Source of the DNA: Linepithema humile
Lineage: Eukaryota; Arthropoda; Insecta; Hymenoptera; Formicidae
Assembly: GCF_040581485.1 (NCBI RefSeq)
Contig: NC_090130.1
Location: 11,859,426 to 11,923,425, forward strand
Reading direction: 5' to 3'
Length of the DNA: 64,000 bases
Shown: piece after piece, positions 21,268 to 37,010 of the stretch
Layout: each line of letters starts with the position of its first letter
Numbering within the stretch: position 1 is the first letter of the stretch
The notes under the pieces: generated by a model
Told to the model about the DNA's origin: nothing
The model's input: only the letters and a program-made list of their open reading frames with translations
Database searches by the model: none
Program-made: the position numbers and the translations under genes

Positions 21268-21988
21268 AAATTTCGCAAATATGAAAGAGAGAGAGACAGA
21301 TATGACATATTTTGATATAAAATCTAAAATCTCTTAAAATATTTAGTTATCGATAATCTTACCGTAATATTTTTATGCGCAGAATAATAAAACGAATCAA
21401 TACGTGTAAAAAAACTCATTGTTATTTTAAAGAACAAGTATGTAATTTACAATGTACTTTTTTTAACAATTATGCGTCTTCCTTATACCACTTGATTCTC
21501 ATTATTCTAATCATAAAAGTATTACGGTAAGATTATTCATAACTTAATATTTTCAGAGATAATTTAATTTAAATTTTATATCGAAATATGTCAGATTAAA
21601 ATATAAAATAACTCGAAAAGTATTAAAAAGAACTTCTGCAAAGTATAAAAAAGAAAATTATATCCTTTAATCTTGTTAATATTTTATTAACAAATAAACT
21701 GCCATGTAATAGAATTTTATTAGTATTAATGAACGAAGAACATCTCATCGACGTCGACATCGATCCAGTCGCAAAACTTATATTGTAAAATAATTTAGTT
21801 AATATGTTATTAAGTTAATATAAATGTTACATTCGAAATGTAGAAAAATAATTTAAAAATAATTTAAATTTTGTCACATAATTAATTTTGTACATTTATA
21901 AAAAAGTAAGTGATATAGCACAAAAATTCATAAATGATAAGGTCTAGCCAAGTTCCAAAAAAGATACTTCAATATGTTTATATTTTAA
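21268..21988. other. AT-rich region without genes
   Basis: No coding sequence recognised. Near 21943 a GTCTAGCCAAGTTCCAAAAAA stretch resembles the unit repeated at 20597 and 20643, which hints at one repeated element interrupted by later insertions. Confidence 0.5.
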
Positions 21989-22002
21989 TAATTATCTAAA
22001 TT
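21989..22002 (+). repeat. 14 bp target duplication of the LINE, left copy
   Basis: TAATTATCTAAATT here is repeated exactly at 27058-27071, directly after the 3' tail of the LINE. Confidence 0.85.
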
Positions 22003-22263
22003 GATAGGGACTTCCGTTTCCGGCGCAGTAGAGTGTGACACGTGGAAAATAAGAGAGAGTGAGTGGCAAAAGGAGAGAGTGTGTGGAAGAGAGAGGAAAG
22101 GTAGGAGTGTGTGGAGGAGAGAGTGGAGGTGTGAGAGAGCGTGTGAGTGTGGTGGGAATAGGGAAGGGCGGGATAGAAGGAAAAAAGGGATCAGAACAAG
22201 GAGGGTGACAGGTAGAGTCAGGCATAGACTAGGTAGGCAGAGAGGCGACGCGAGTGGGCCGAG

Positions 22264-23287
22264 ATGGATGGGAGGGCGCGATCTGGCGGGATAGATGGGA
22301 GGAAGGCAAAAGGAAGATGCATGAGCCTAGGAAACGTAGAAGAAATGTTCAAGAGGAAAAGAGAGGAATCAGAGGAGAAGAGAAGGGATGAGGAGGATGA
22401 GGGATTTAGAAAAAGTAGAAAGACGCAGAGATCGCTGGGGAAAACAGAGGGGGAAGGAGGGGGAGGGACGGAGAACATGGAAGAGATGATCAGGATGTGG
22501 AAAAAGGAAATGGAGGAGGTAATGGAGGAAATGAGAGGGGTAAAAGGATGGAGGGAGGAATTAAGGGCAATGAAGGAGGAGGTGAAGGAGGGGATCAAAG
22601 ATTACGGGAGGATGGTAAAAGAGGAGATGGAGGAAATGAGGAGGGAATTTAGAGAGAGAGGACATGAGGAAGAGCATTAAGGGACTAGAAGAAAAAGTAG
22701 AGGAAATGGGGGGGAAGAAGGCGGAAGAGGGAGGGAAGGAGTGGAAAGAGAGAGATAAGGAAACAAAGGAAAGGTTAAAGAGAGTAGAGAAGAAGATGGA
22801 GATGAAGGAGAGGGAGGATAGGAAAAAGAACATACTAATTAGAGGGATAGAGGTAAAGGAGGGGAGGAAGAAAGAGGCGGTGGAGGAGATTTTTAAAACA
22901 GTCGGGGCAAAGGTGGAAATCATAGAGATTAAGGGCTTAGGAGGGGAGGATGGCAAAGGAAAGGAGATGCTTCTAGTTAAACTGGGGAGCGAGGAACAGA
23001 GAGGGGAGGTGTGGAAGAGGAAGAGTATGCTGAAGGGCAGGAAGGAAAGAATTATGGAGGATTGGACTTGGGGGGAGAGAAGAATGAGATGAAGGTTTGA
23101 GGAGATAGCACGGAAAAAGGAAAGAGAAGAGAAAAGGGTGTGGATTGGGTACGGTAAGATTAGGATAGACGATCAATGGTGGAAGTGGGATGAGACGGAG
23201 GAAGTGCTAAGGAATGGAAAGGGAAACGTAAGAAAGGGAGGACAGGGGGAAGGGGGGGGAGGAAGGAAGAAAAAGAAAAGGAGGTAG
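22264..23287 (+). pseudogene. LINE ORF1: coiled coil with L1-type RNA-binding region, broken
   Basis: The first frame (22264-22680) is a highly charged Glu/Lys/Arg helix, likely a coiled coil for trimerisation. The next (22664-23092) includes RKKNILIRGIEV and a VGAKVEIIEIKGLG segment, like the RRM and C-terminal domains of L1-type ORF1p, which bind the RNA and act as a chaperone. A frame change lies near 22665. A TGA at 23090-23092 stands where the sequence continues in the same frame (FEEIARKK..) to a TAG near 23286. So one ORF1 of about 340 codons is broken twice. Confidence 0.7.
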
Positions 23288-23355
23288 GAAAGGAAGGCGG
23301 AAAAAAGGGCGAAAAGGAAGAGAAGGGGAGGAGGAGAGAGGGGAACAGATGGAAG

Positions 23356-26774
<3,419 letters not shown>

Positions 26775-27057
26775 AAGATGGAAATATTGAAGGCGCGAGG
26801 AAACGGAAGTCACCTTTTGCGAGAAGGGTGTGTGTGTGTGTAGGATCTAAAGAGAGAAGGAGAAGGGCGCAGGCCGGATGATAGCCTGTTGGACGGTTGA
26901 TCGCCTGGACCTGAATCCCTTGGATAGGTTATTTTAGGTTAAGCGTAAATATAAGTTAATATTAAGGATAGAATTAAGTTATATGTAAGCATTAAATGTA
27001 AGTATGTATGAGAGTGAACCCTAAGGGGAAATAAAACACTATTACTACTACTACTAC

Positions 27058-27071
27058 TAATTATCTAAATT
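27058..27071 (+). repeat. 14 bp target duplication of the LINE, right copy
   Basis: Same TAATTATCTAAATT as at 21989-22002. Confidence 0.85.
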
Positions 27072-27240
27072 TTTAATATATCACCAACATGAAAAGTAAC
27101 TGATATGTTATTCAAGGTGCAAATTAAAAAAAAACATACATAAAATATTCATAAAATGTATAAATAAAACTGATCAAAATTTGATTGAAAAAAATTTAAT
27201 TAAAATAACAAAATATTTATTAAAAAATAGAAAAAAACTT

Positions 27241-27366
27241 GGCTCTGCTAACGGGCTTCGCCCCTCCCCTTTAATCGCCTCTCCTCCCCCAGCGCAGCCC
27301 TTCGCGCCATCTCCCCTTCACCCCCGTCGAGGGGCTTCTCCGCCTCTCCGCCCCTCTTTACACCTC
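27241..27366. other. GC-rich, C-rich patch
   Basis: About 125 bp of CTCC/CCCC-rich sequence within strongly AT-rich DNA. It has no motif I recognise, and no support for a gene. Confidence 0.4.
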
Positions 27367-27496
27367 AAAGTATTATAAAACAATGAAAATGAGTAATAAT
27401 GTAATATATAGAATGATTAATTGACATCATTAATTAATTGACATTATGTAAGTTAACATGTTGTTCGGTGTGGCAGCGCCAAATTTTCGTGTAAAT

Positions 27497-27676
27497 CTTG
27501 AAATAGATAGAGTCGTGTAAAGACGTTTGATTTTTAATATAAAATATTAACATATTTACTATAAATATATTCAATCTAAGAGACGTTTATCTTAACTGTT
27601 TAATTTGTGGTATTTATAAAATAAATATATGTAATTAAAAATCAAACGTCTGTACACGGCTCTATCTATTTCAAGA
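27497..27676. mobile_element. 180 bp foldback MITE
   Basis: CTTGAAATAGATAGAG..ACGTTTGATTTTTAAT at 27497-27538 returns as its inverse at 27632-27676, with two mismatches in about 42 bp. The interior is AT-rich and non-coding. Confidence 0.6.
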
Positions 27677-27883
27677 TAATACTACATGATATTTATAGTA
27701 AATATATTATTAACATTTTAAATTATTTAATATTTAAATCAATAAAATACAAAATGTTTATTTTTTTTGTATTACATAATCATGTTAAATACAATCAATA
27801 AAATACAAAATATATGATTATTCTTTTTTTTGTATTACATAATCATGTTAAACACAATAACTTGTATATTAATATATTAAAAG

Positions 27884-28373
27884 TGGAGGTGGAACGTTCG
27901 GTTTCCGCCGCGACCTCCACCGCGGCCTCCTCTTCGTCAATTCCATTGTGGTGCTGTAACAAAACAAATATAATTACTTATTTTTTTCATTTCAGGATGC
28001 TTTTTTTTAAATAACTTACGTAGCACTGGTATAAATTGTCCTCCCTGCTGCCACTGCTGTCGTTGTTGCTGCCGCTGCCAAATTTTTATTCTGAAAAGAG
28101 TATTGAAATATGTAATTTATATTAATATGTATTGAAAAGAATATTAAAATATGAAATTTATATTAATATGTATAAAATATGTTAATTCTTACCGTTTATA
28201 ATGTATGGTGGTAAATGGTTGGATTCCGGAAGCGATGAAGAAGATGATGAGAGTTGGTGTGGCGGTCCCGGTGGACGGCGGTAATTCCAGTGGCAATGGC
28301 GGTGGTCCCGGAGGCAACGGTGTATTATTAAAATATTATATACAATACCAGAGAGAAACCTGAGAGAAGCCAC
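27884..28373 (-). pseudogene. Multi-exon RGG/Q-rich gene fragment, inverted copy
   Basis: Read on the minus strand, three exon-like pieces with splice signals appear. The first (about 28373-28190) has a proline/serine-rich frame (RRPPGPPHQLSSSSSSLPES) and a GTAAG donor. The second (about 28085-28021) encodes Q-rich WQRQQQRQQWQQGGQF and ends at a GTAAGT donor. The third begins after TTTTGTTACAG near 27955 and carries RGGRGGGRGG codons like the exon at 20498. It looks like a fragment of an RNA-binding protein gene or a repeat that captured one. The RGG frame is interrupted early by a stop, so it is probably not functional. Confidence 0.4.
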
Positions 28374-28520
28374 GCTACCGTTTTCCGTACGACGCTTTCT
28401 CTAGGCCGTACGCTAGTGACGCACGTCCATTTTCGGCCGGCTTAGGAACTAAATAGCCACGTCCATTTTCCGCATCGGTCAAAAAGTCACGTCATTTTCT
28501 GAGATGGTTTATGTCCATGT
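28340..28520 (-). repeat. Dispersed repeat, inverted relative to 51960-52170
   Basis: GAGAGAAACCTGAGAGAAG, CTTTCTCTAGGCCGTACGC, TAGTGACGCACGTCCATTTT and GCCGGCTTAGGAACTAAAT all return as complements in 52020-52160. The repeated ACGTCCATTTT motif occurs here at about 32-45 bp spacing. Confidence 0.75.
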
Positions 28521-29670
28521 TATATCCACAAGCGAAGCTATTTACATCACGCGTCCTTGCCGTGCGTTAGACTGTTTGATTAACAGCAGCGTACAACAAA
28601 GAATCAAGCGTTTTTTAATCGAGTAAGGCGAATCGCTTGAATATTAAAGATCCCATATTCGAGACCTGCTTTTTACAACTTTTTTTTTCCTTTTTTTGCA
28701 TTTTTTTTTTAACTGTATATAATCAAATTAATAAATTAAAATAAAGTTTAATAATAAAATAATGTTAATATAAAAATAATATTTAATAAGCTTTTATTGT
28801 AGAATTGTAAAATTATTTTTAATTTTTTTATTAACAATAACAAATCAGTTTTTATTAAATAATTATAAAAAATTTTTTATATTAAAAAATGCTTTTTATA
28901 ATGTTTTTGTAATATTTAGTACATGCCATGTACAATAAAATATACATCTTTTTATATAACTAACATATGATCTGTATTAAAAAATGTTTTCTCTTTCTCG
29001 ATCCTTCAAAAAAAAAAGTATTAATCGTAAAGAGTGATTCAAATAATAATTTCAATGTAGAAAGAAATTCAGTCTCTTATGCAAATGTAATACAAGTAAC
29101 GATAGCATCGATCTCATTCTTAATAATGTGCAGTGGCTTAACGGAAAGTGGTTGGACTATCACAACGCAGATCAGGTTTCAAGACTGACAAGGGAACGTT
29201 CACAAGTGTCCCCTCCCGATTTGATTCTCCTTGAAATATGTTGTAAAACATACAATTTGAAGAGACACGTATTTTTTTATAGCGGCCCTAACTCAAATTT
29301 AAGGGGTAAAACAACCTTTTAAAAAAAAACGGTTTTTTCTTTGTGTGTAACTATTGCCAAAACCGTAGGAGATATAAAAAAATGTCTCAAATAGAAGTTG
29401 TATGGCTTGTAATAGGCTTTATAACTGTGTAGTTGGATTTTCAAAAAATGTAATTTTTTTTAATTTACTCCCACCCTTTGTTATTATTTTTTCGAATTTC
29501 AAAATTTTTGTAATGACAAAAGTTGTAGCATTTTTTACGTTGAATTTAACCATATGATTTTATTATGTTCCGAAATCGCATCTTTCAAAAATGAATCATC
29601 AGTATCACACTATATGCGTCGCGCTGCATGACGCATCGCTTATACCGCACTTGTGTTGCGCAATAGTCGT
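28521..29670. other. AT-rich region without recognised genes
   Basis: Only short open frames without recognisable domains. No repeat boundary is evident until the MULE end at 29671. Confidence 0.5.
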
Positions 29671-30194
29671 TAAGGATGTTTTGTACGTACAATCGTAGCA
29701 AAAAGTTGCTAAAATTTGATTTTGACGAATATATGCTCTTCTTATATAGTTTGAGTAATATAAATTGCGTAGAATGTTATCATTTATTTACAACTAGACT
29801 GCAGAAATGTATTTTTTGAATTTTTGTTGTTTTTTTCTGAGAATTTTATAATTTTCTGAATTATAATAAGAAACTTTTGACAGTAATGATATACCCAAAT
29901 CCAACCTTACAGCACGAAATTTAATTTATAAAAATGAAATAATTTACTCGTACAAAGTGGTTTAAAATGTCAAAATAAACATAAAAATAGCGAATAATCA
30001 CAAAATATAAAAACTTTTCAATTATTTTATTGATAAATTTAATAATTTGTCGTTTCTCTGAGGAGAGTAAAATGTGGCAACACCGTAACTTTTCATAAGT
30101 TGGCCAGATTGTTTTATATACATAAAGTTTACTGATGATTTGACACTTATACTTGTATGTTTGACGTTTGGCGGATAAAGGTTAGTTTTCCATA

Positions 30195-33100
30195 ATGCCA
30201 AAAATAGGCCCTTATCGATAGAAAGGAAAAATAGTGACCAAAAAAGTGTACGAAAAGAAACTTCTTCAACAAGAAAATGGAAGAAAACGCAGAAAAGTGC
30301 CAATCTTAGCAGAAAATGAAGAAAAAATCGAGATTAAGAATCAAGAAAATATCGAGACTGAAATTCAGGAGAGCGACGGACGACGCATTGTCGATTTGAA
30401 GTTCCTGGGCCAACATATGTGGTGCATTTCATGTAAAGAAGCTTTGTCTTTAGACTACATAGGGCCACTTTTTCCAACGTCGGTTAACTTTAACCGACTG
30501 GTAACTTTTCAGAATAGCCAACTAAAAACTCGAAATTTGTATATGTATATGTATATACAAGTTTCGAGTTTTTAGTTGGCTATTCTGAAAAGTTACCAGT
30601 CGGTTAAAGTTAACCGACGTTGGAAAAAGTGGCCCATAGAAAACGAGATACGTCGAGGATTGGGCTCACAGTTGTTGATACGGTGTCATAAATGCTTACT
30701 TATAAATGAAGTAGCGACAGGCACACTGCAATCTTCGAATGACAAACGCAGTATCCGTTTTGATATAAACTACAAAGCAGTAATAGGTACGATTGAATTT
30801 TTTTTCCAGTATTTAACAATCATATTATATAAGGTAAAGTGAAGCAAAAACAGATTTTCAAGCTTCAATATCTCGGAAATCAATTGAGTGAATATGGAAA
30901 CTTCTGCATCACTAAAAAGCTTAAAAATTAACGTTTAAATTCCGCAAACTTTTTTGCATTTTCTTGATTAGTTTTCAAGATATTCAAGGTCAAAGAAGGT
31001 CCGTTTTACCTCTTCCTTTCCTATACTTTATATTAGATACATATCGTTTGTATGTGTATGAATTTCTTTAAATATAAAATAATTTAGTTATGTACGTGAA
31101 ATCCTCTCTTTTATAGGTGCTTTGCATGCTGGATTGGGATGGTCACATCTTCAAAAATTACTGGCGTGTATGAATATTCCATGCTTTGAGTTCAGAACGT
31201 TTAAAAAGTATGAGCAAAAAGTTGGAGATTTTGCAGAAGATATAGCCAAACAAAGCTGCAGTAATGCAGTCCTATTGGAAAAAAAATTAACAATAGAACA
31301 AGCAGAAAACATCGAGAAACAATTGTAAATATTATATAAGTAATAATTATAATATATATAATAATATTAATAATATATTAGAGAGATAGTTAATAATATA
31401 GAATTAATAATATAGATAGTTATAAATATAATTTTATATACATTTTATATACAAAGATAATGTGTGTAGTACGATTATTTTTGTCTACAATATATACAAT
31501 GTACGGATTTTCTGTCATTTTTTTTCTACTAATAATAAACAATTAACACTAAACAATACTTAATATTTATTATTTTATTTAGACCTGAAAATTTCCAATC
31601 CAATTTCATTCTTCATCGTCGACCAATAAATGAATCTCCTGATTTTCAACCATCAACATCCTCTTCTAATCTTCAAGATTCTTCAGAACCTGATGAGCAA
31701 GAAAGTCCTACTGTATCATGGAATGATGTAGTTCGAATTATAGTCTCATATGACATGGGATGGAGTACCAGAGGTGCAGGACGACAATATGATAGTAACA
31801 ATGGTTTTGGAGCCATTATAGGCTGTTTGAGTGGATTGGTTTTAGACTATTCGACATGCAATCGTAAATGTAGAAAATGCGGCAAGGATGGTCCAACACC
31901 GGAGCATAATTGTCGAAGAAATTTTTACGGATCGGCAAAGGCAATGGAAGTTCATGTTGCCAAGAAAATTGTAGTTGAAAGTGAGATTCTTCGAAATGAA
32001 AACGTTGAAATTGGGGTATTAGTAGGAGATGATGATAGCTCTACTATTGCAGCATGTAGGGCTGCAGTTAATCATCCAATTATCAAACAGTCTGATGTCA
32101 ATCATACGTCGGGAGGAGTGAAAAAAAAGATGTACAACATTCAAAAAAATCACAAGGAGTTAACAAAGGATTGCATCATATATCTTCATAGATGTTTTAC
32201 ATATGCTCTGGCTCAGAACAAAGGCAATAGTGTAGGTTTAGCAAATGCAGTTCGGAGCATTCCTTATCATGCCTTCAATGATCACACTAAATGTGGTACG
32301 TGGTGCGGCTTCTATGAAAATAAAGAAAATTATGATCACAAAATTATACCTGGAGGTTTTCAGGATCAGCGATTATTTGAAGAACTCAAGGATATCTTCG
32401 ACAAATTAGCCTCAAATGCACAAAAATTCTCGACCGGTGCATCTAGCAACGCAAACAAAAGTTTAAATGCAACCATGGCCAGTAAAGCTCCTAAGTCTAG
32501 GTGCTATAGCATGACTGCTTCTGCTGACTTTCGTTTCGCTTGTGCTATAGGCCAAAAAAATTTGGGGGAATCATACACACAAGAAATTGCTAAAAAGATT
32601 AATTTATTACCAGGAAAACACCACACTCAGCATGTATTGAGGAAACAGAGAATTTTTTTTGCTGAGGAGACGCAAATTGATAAAAACACCTGAATATAAA
32701 AAAAGACGTATGCAATTAAAAAAACTTCGCTCTGTTGTACGACATAGAAAAGAGAATACGGAAGGTATCACTTATGAGACTAATTGTGCTCTTTTGACTG
32801 AACCTGCTGTTCTAATAAATGAAGAAAATAATTCCGATCCTGAAGAAGAAGATCTTTGTGAAACTCCTATTATCCTCCTTGATCTAGAAACTTCTGGGTT
32901 TCAAGCTGACTGTGATATTTTACAAATTGCCGCCAAATGTAACAAAAGTACTTTCACAACTTATATCAATCCGATTCAACAAATTTCACCAAAGGCTACT
33001 GAAGTTCATGGTCTAGTCAATTGCTACGGCGATCTTATGCATAATGGCATAAAAGTATCATCAGTTCCCATTAGAATAGCATTGGGAGATTTCCATATTT

Positions 33101-33678
33101 GGTTGCAATCATTCGGAAAAAAAATTTGTATAGCAACGCATAATCTTACTTTTGATGGCCCCAGATTGTTCAAAGCAATCATTAAAAACAACTTAATTGA
33201 TGATTTTTCAATGATAATTTATGGCTTTATAGATACCTTATCGATTATAAGAAAAATAACAGGTAGAAAAGGTAAAGATTCATGTACGCTCAGTGGATTA
33301 GCCGATGCATTAAATATCTCAAAAATTGGAGCACATAATGCAGTTAATGATTGTGCAATTCTTCACAAAATATTGAAAAAATTAAAAATAAGCAATAACA
33401 CTTTGTTGGAAACTGCAATTTCGTTTTCAAAACAGACTAACCATTGGAAACTAGCAATTAAAACCAAAGAAAATTTGCAAACCTTGCTGCCAATACAAAA
33501 TATTGTGGTTTTATTGATTCGGCAAAAATTAGCAGTGGCCGGAATAACTTTGGATATTTTAAAAAATAAATATGAGGCTGCAGGTGCGGGAACCGTAAAA
33601 AAATTCATCGAAGAAAAAATAAAAAATAAAAAATTACAACAAATACAAAAAGCTAGCATTCAAAAAATAATCGACTGA
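30195..33678 (+). pseudogene. MULE transposase with fused DEDDh exonuclease, spliced, broken
   Basis: Exons: 30195-30786 (with a MITE at 30462-30635), 31117-31324 and 31583-33678, joined at GT..AG sites that keep the frame. Exon 1 has a basic N-terminus and a CISC..CHKC zinc-like pair. Exon 3 has a Mutator-type transposase core: IIVSYDMGWSTRG, a CRKCG..HNC zinc cluster, VLVGDDDSST and a long helical part. From about 32870 a DEDDh exonuclease follows: LLDLETSGF, THNLTFDGPRLF and HNAVNDCAIL give Exo I, II and III. The transposase would cut and join element ends; the role of the exonuclease is unknown. Breaks: a TAG at codon 9, the MITE, and a frame change at the A5 run 32682-32686 between the two domains. 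Confidence 0.7.
30462..30635. mobile_element. 174 bp near-perfect hairpin MITE inside a transposase exon
   Basis: Two arms of about 78 bp, starting GGGCCACTTTTTCCAACG, are inverse copies with about one mismatch, around a TATATG core. ATA flanks both sides (30459-30461 and 30636-30638). Removing it with one ATA leaves the MULE exon open across the site. GGG..CCC ends and a 3 bp duplication resemble PIF/Harbinger MITEs. Confidence 0.85.
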
Positions 33679-34514
33679 TTTCATTGATTTATTCTTCTTC
33701 TTTAGATTGATTGATTGTTTGCAATATTTTGTTTAAAAGATTGTTTCGTTTAGTTTTTTATTTTTGAATTCTTTTTATTATATTTTATTTTTTAGTTCTT
33801 TTATTTTTGAAATTTATACTTTGCAACATAAATATAGATATATAAATAAGAATATATTATTAATAAGAAATCATTATATATTAATAAATTATCGTTATAA
33901 ACCTATCTCCTATGTAGTATTTGTAATTATAAATATAAATCTTTTTAAATGTGCAATTTGTGTGAAATTTCTTGACATTTAGTTGTAATAAATGGCTTGA
34001 TATTACTATAATGAACAAATTCTAATTTTGGTAAATTTTATTTTCTGTATACTATTTTTTAATGTCAGTGTGAACGAGGTCTCAACTCTCAACTTATACA
34101 ATATTAGAGAATCGCGTATATGTGCTGCGTAACACATGTACGCCGTTTAGACATAACAGTGCGATGTTGCCACGTTTTCACAGTGAATCACGCATCAATT
34201 CGGATAATAGATGAATTATATTCAATATCTTTGGAATCATTCAGTACTTCGTCAAAATTATTTAATCAAATATTTCTTCTATATCTAAGGTACATTTTCT
34301 CAAATTTTGAACTAATTCCTATCATTTTTTCTATCAATTTAACCATTTAAATCAACATAATTATATGTTTTCCATAAAGTTACGGGTAAATTGCAAATCC
34401 TTATAACTTTTGATTGCTTCAGTAAATCGATCCCAAATTTTGTCACAAGTCTACGAACATATGTAAGAACAATCTGTAAAATTTTTGTTAAATTCCTAAC
34501 ATTTTAAAAATAGG
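33679..34514. other. 3' non-coding part of the MULE
   Basis: AT-rich; short open frames only. No second gene is evident. Confidence 0.5.
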
Positions 34515-34531
34515 TACTAAACATCCTTAAA

Positions 34532-35483
34532 TAAATATAAAAATAACATGTTATCACATATTTGAGGAAGAAAAGTTAACTAAAATTGTTGCTAAAGCAT
34601 CCCTTCCACATTACACCTTTATAGATAATCGCTGCATTTCGTGCGCAGCGCGTTGTCATATACAAGTTTGCTATCAGCGCATATTACACTTTGAAGTTTC
34701 GCTTGTAGTGACTACGGGAAAATAATTTATGAAACGAAGACAGTGAATAAATCAATCTATTCAACATATATCCACCCTGACTCTACCTTCTTGGCCCGAC
34801 TTGACTGACAATGAATTGAAATATAAAATTCTGTACAGTTTACTCTTTTTCAATAGTTTTAATATACTGCGATATATTCTACATACTATTACATTCTATT
34901 AAATTACTACGATTTTTTTAAACTATGATATATAAAATCTTGAAATATAAAATGTATATCATGAGTATAATTATAATATATACAATAAATAATCTTCTAT
35001 ATATATACAGGGTGGGCCATTTTAATCCATCCACGCAAATAACTCCGTAAGTAAGCCAAATACAGAAAAATGGTTCAGACAAAAGTTGTTCAAAACAATA
35101 GGGGTCACCTATTTATGCTAGTGACTTTGACCTTGAAGTCAATTTTCAAAGTCATTTGAAGGTCAGAATTATTTTTTTAAATGGAAACACCTATTTTCGA
35201 TTCCAAAATCTAATAGCTGGTGTCAAGAGCTTTTCAAAACACTACAATGAAGTTATTTTTTATTAAGTACTTTTCGAGTTATGAGGCTTGTAAATTACAG
35301 TATTTTGACATAAAATACAAAAACATTCAATAAACATTTCACAAACATTCAAATACAAAAACTTGTAAAATATTCAATTTTTGGGAATCTTACCTTAATA
35401 CTTTTATGCACAAAATAATGAGACGAATCAATTGGTATAAAGAAAACACATTGGTTTTAAAAAAAAGTATGCAGTTGCATGTT
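34532..35483. other. AT-rich flank with an ACAGGGTG-type repeat edge
   Basis: No gene. At 35008 the sequence TACAGGGTGGGCCATTTTAA looks like the terminal edge of a common insect DNA transposon, followed by about 300 bp of non-coding repeat-like sequence. A matching right end was not found. Confidence 0.4.
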
Positions 35484-36500
35484 GCAGCATGGGTGTAAAG
35501 TTGAGAAAGAATGCCCCATTAGTATACTGTCATATAATGACAGAGCACCAAAAGACAAAAAGATTTTTGAAAAAACGATTTGATGTAGCTCCACCAGTTC
35601 CAGAGATTCTGAGAAATCACTGTTTCGTCCCAATCAACAAAGAAATGGTGATTAAGAGATATTCCAATGCTGGTAATAGTTCGACTTTTTCATATCAAGA
35701 TTTCAAAAAGTAGGGGGTAAGAGCTCAGGCGACATCAGAATCAAAGGTATCTCTAGTATCAAGTTTTATAAAAATCTGTCAATTTCCTAAATTTTCAATA
35801 TTTTTGGTTTTCATATTAGATCTGACATTTTCAGTTTTCGAAATCCGACTTAATTTGTATTTAGCTGGCCGTAAAACTCTCTGTTCAAATTTTATAAAAC
35901 TCTCTTACTTTAAAAAATTTTTCAAATTCTTAGTTGCCATATTAAATCCGCCATTTTGAATTTTCGAAATGCGACTTCAGATTCGTTATTAGCAACCCGA
36001 AAAAGTCCCTGATACCAAGTATTATAAAAATTCGTTAATTTCTAAAAATTTTCAAAATGTTATGGTGGCCATATTGGATCCGCCATTTTGTATTTTTGAA
36101 AGATAACTTTAGACTCGTATACAGTAACCCGAAAAACCCCTTGATACCAAGTTTTATAAAAATCAGTTAATTTCTTAAATTTTTTAAATTTTTGGCGGCC
36201 ATATTGGATCCGCCATTTTAGTTTAGATTCATGTGACAGTGCACAGATAAACAGAGTATTCGAAAGTGTTAATTGGAAGAAAAAAACGTCGAATGAATAA
36301 TCGCTACACTTGAATAATTACCGATTTTATTTTTTTTTCGGTTTTCTGAAATTTTAAGTATGATCCAATTGAATTTGATAATTTTGCCACGCGTCATTGG
36401 AAAGCTTACATTTTTCTGTAAATTTTAAGATTTTTTCAAAAATTTTTAGATCAAATAGAAAATGGGCAGCATGGGTGTAAAGTTGAGAAAGAATGCCCCA
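35484..36500. repeat. Block bounded by 35 bp direct repeats, with 130 bp degenerate units
   Basis: GCAGCATGGGTGTAAAGTTG and the 15 bases after it occur identically at 35484-35518 and 36466-36500. Between them, CCATATTGGATCCGCCATTTT-like cores recur near 35811, 35938, 36069 and 36199, about 127-131 bp apart, which indicates diverged tandem units. One short open frame starts in the first direct repeat (35489-35713) but has no recognised domain. Confidence 0.7.
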
Positions 36501-36959
36501 TATATATAAATATATATATTCAGACAGTAAGGATAAAAAAAACCTTATAAACAAAATTCGGAAATGTTTCCTTTCTAATTTAATAAAATTTCTGTTAATG
36601 TAGAATGCACATTAAAAGAAAAATTATAATATTGCACTAAAGATTTATATACGTGTATATATATTTTAGTTGGCATTTATATGAGCATGACGCAAAGATT
36701 GCAATCACAGTTAAAACAATTACATAAATCTCAAACTAGCAAGTCTTATCACGGAAAATCTATATAATATAGATTTTCTATAAAGAACTGAAAAAATCAG
36801 TTATGTTTTGACGTCGTTTTTACCCATTTTTATTGCGCGACGTCTTATTATTTTATAAGTGATTTGTTAAAATCACTTTTTATTGTATTATATATTTGTA
36901 TATATTACATGTGTTATTCACGGTATTCACATATATATACCTTGCCCTATAATTATAGA
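36501..36959. other. AT-rich region without recognised genes
   Basis: Nothing coding recognised. Confidence 0.5.
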
Positions 36960-37010
36960 ATACCGTTATTATTATTATTATTATTATAACGTAACGGGGG
37001 GGGGGGGCGT
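36960..37010 (-). repeat. 3' tail of the minus-strand LINE: (AAT)n and G/C run
   Basis: On the minus strand the LINE ends with a C12 run and then AAT/ATA trinucleotide repeats (36966-36990), as expected for the 3' tail of several LINE clades. Confidence 0.55.

Larger units (their letters stand above)
29671..34531 (+). mobile_element. Mutator-like (MULE) transposon, about 4.9 kb
   Basis: TTAAGGATGTTTTGTAC at 29671-29687 is matched in inverse by 34515-34531 (one difference), with weaker similarity for about 30 bases further in. The ends enclose one + strand spliced gene with a Mutator-type transposase. I could not find the expected 9 bp target duplication, so the outer limits are provisional. 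Confidence 0.55.
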
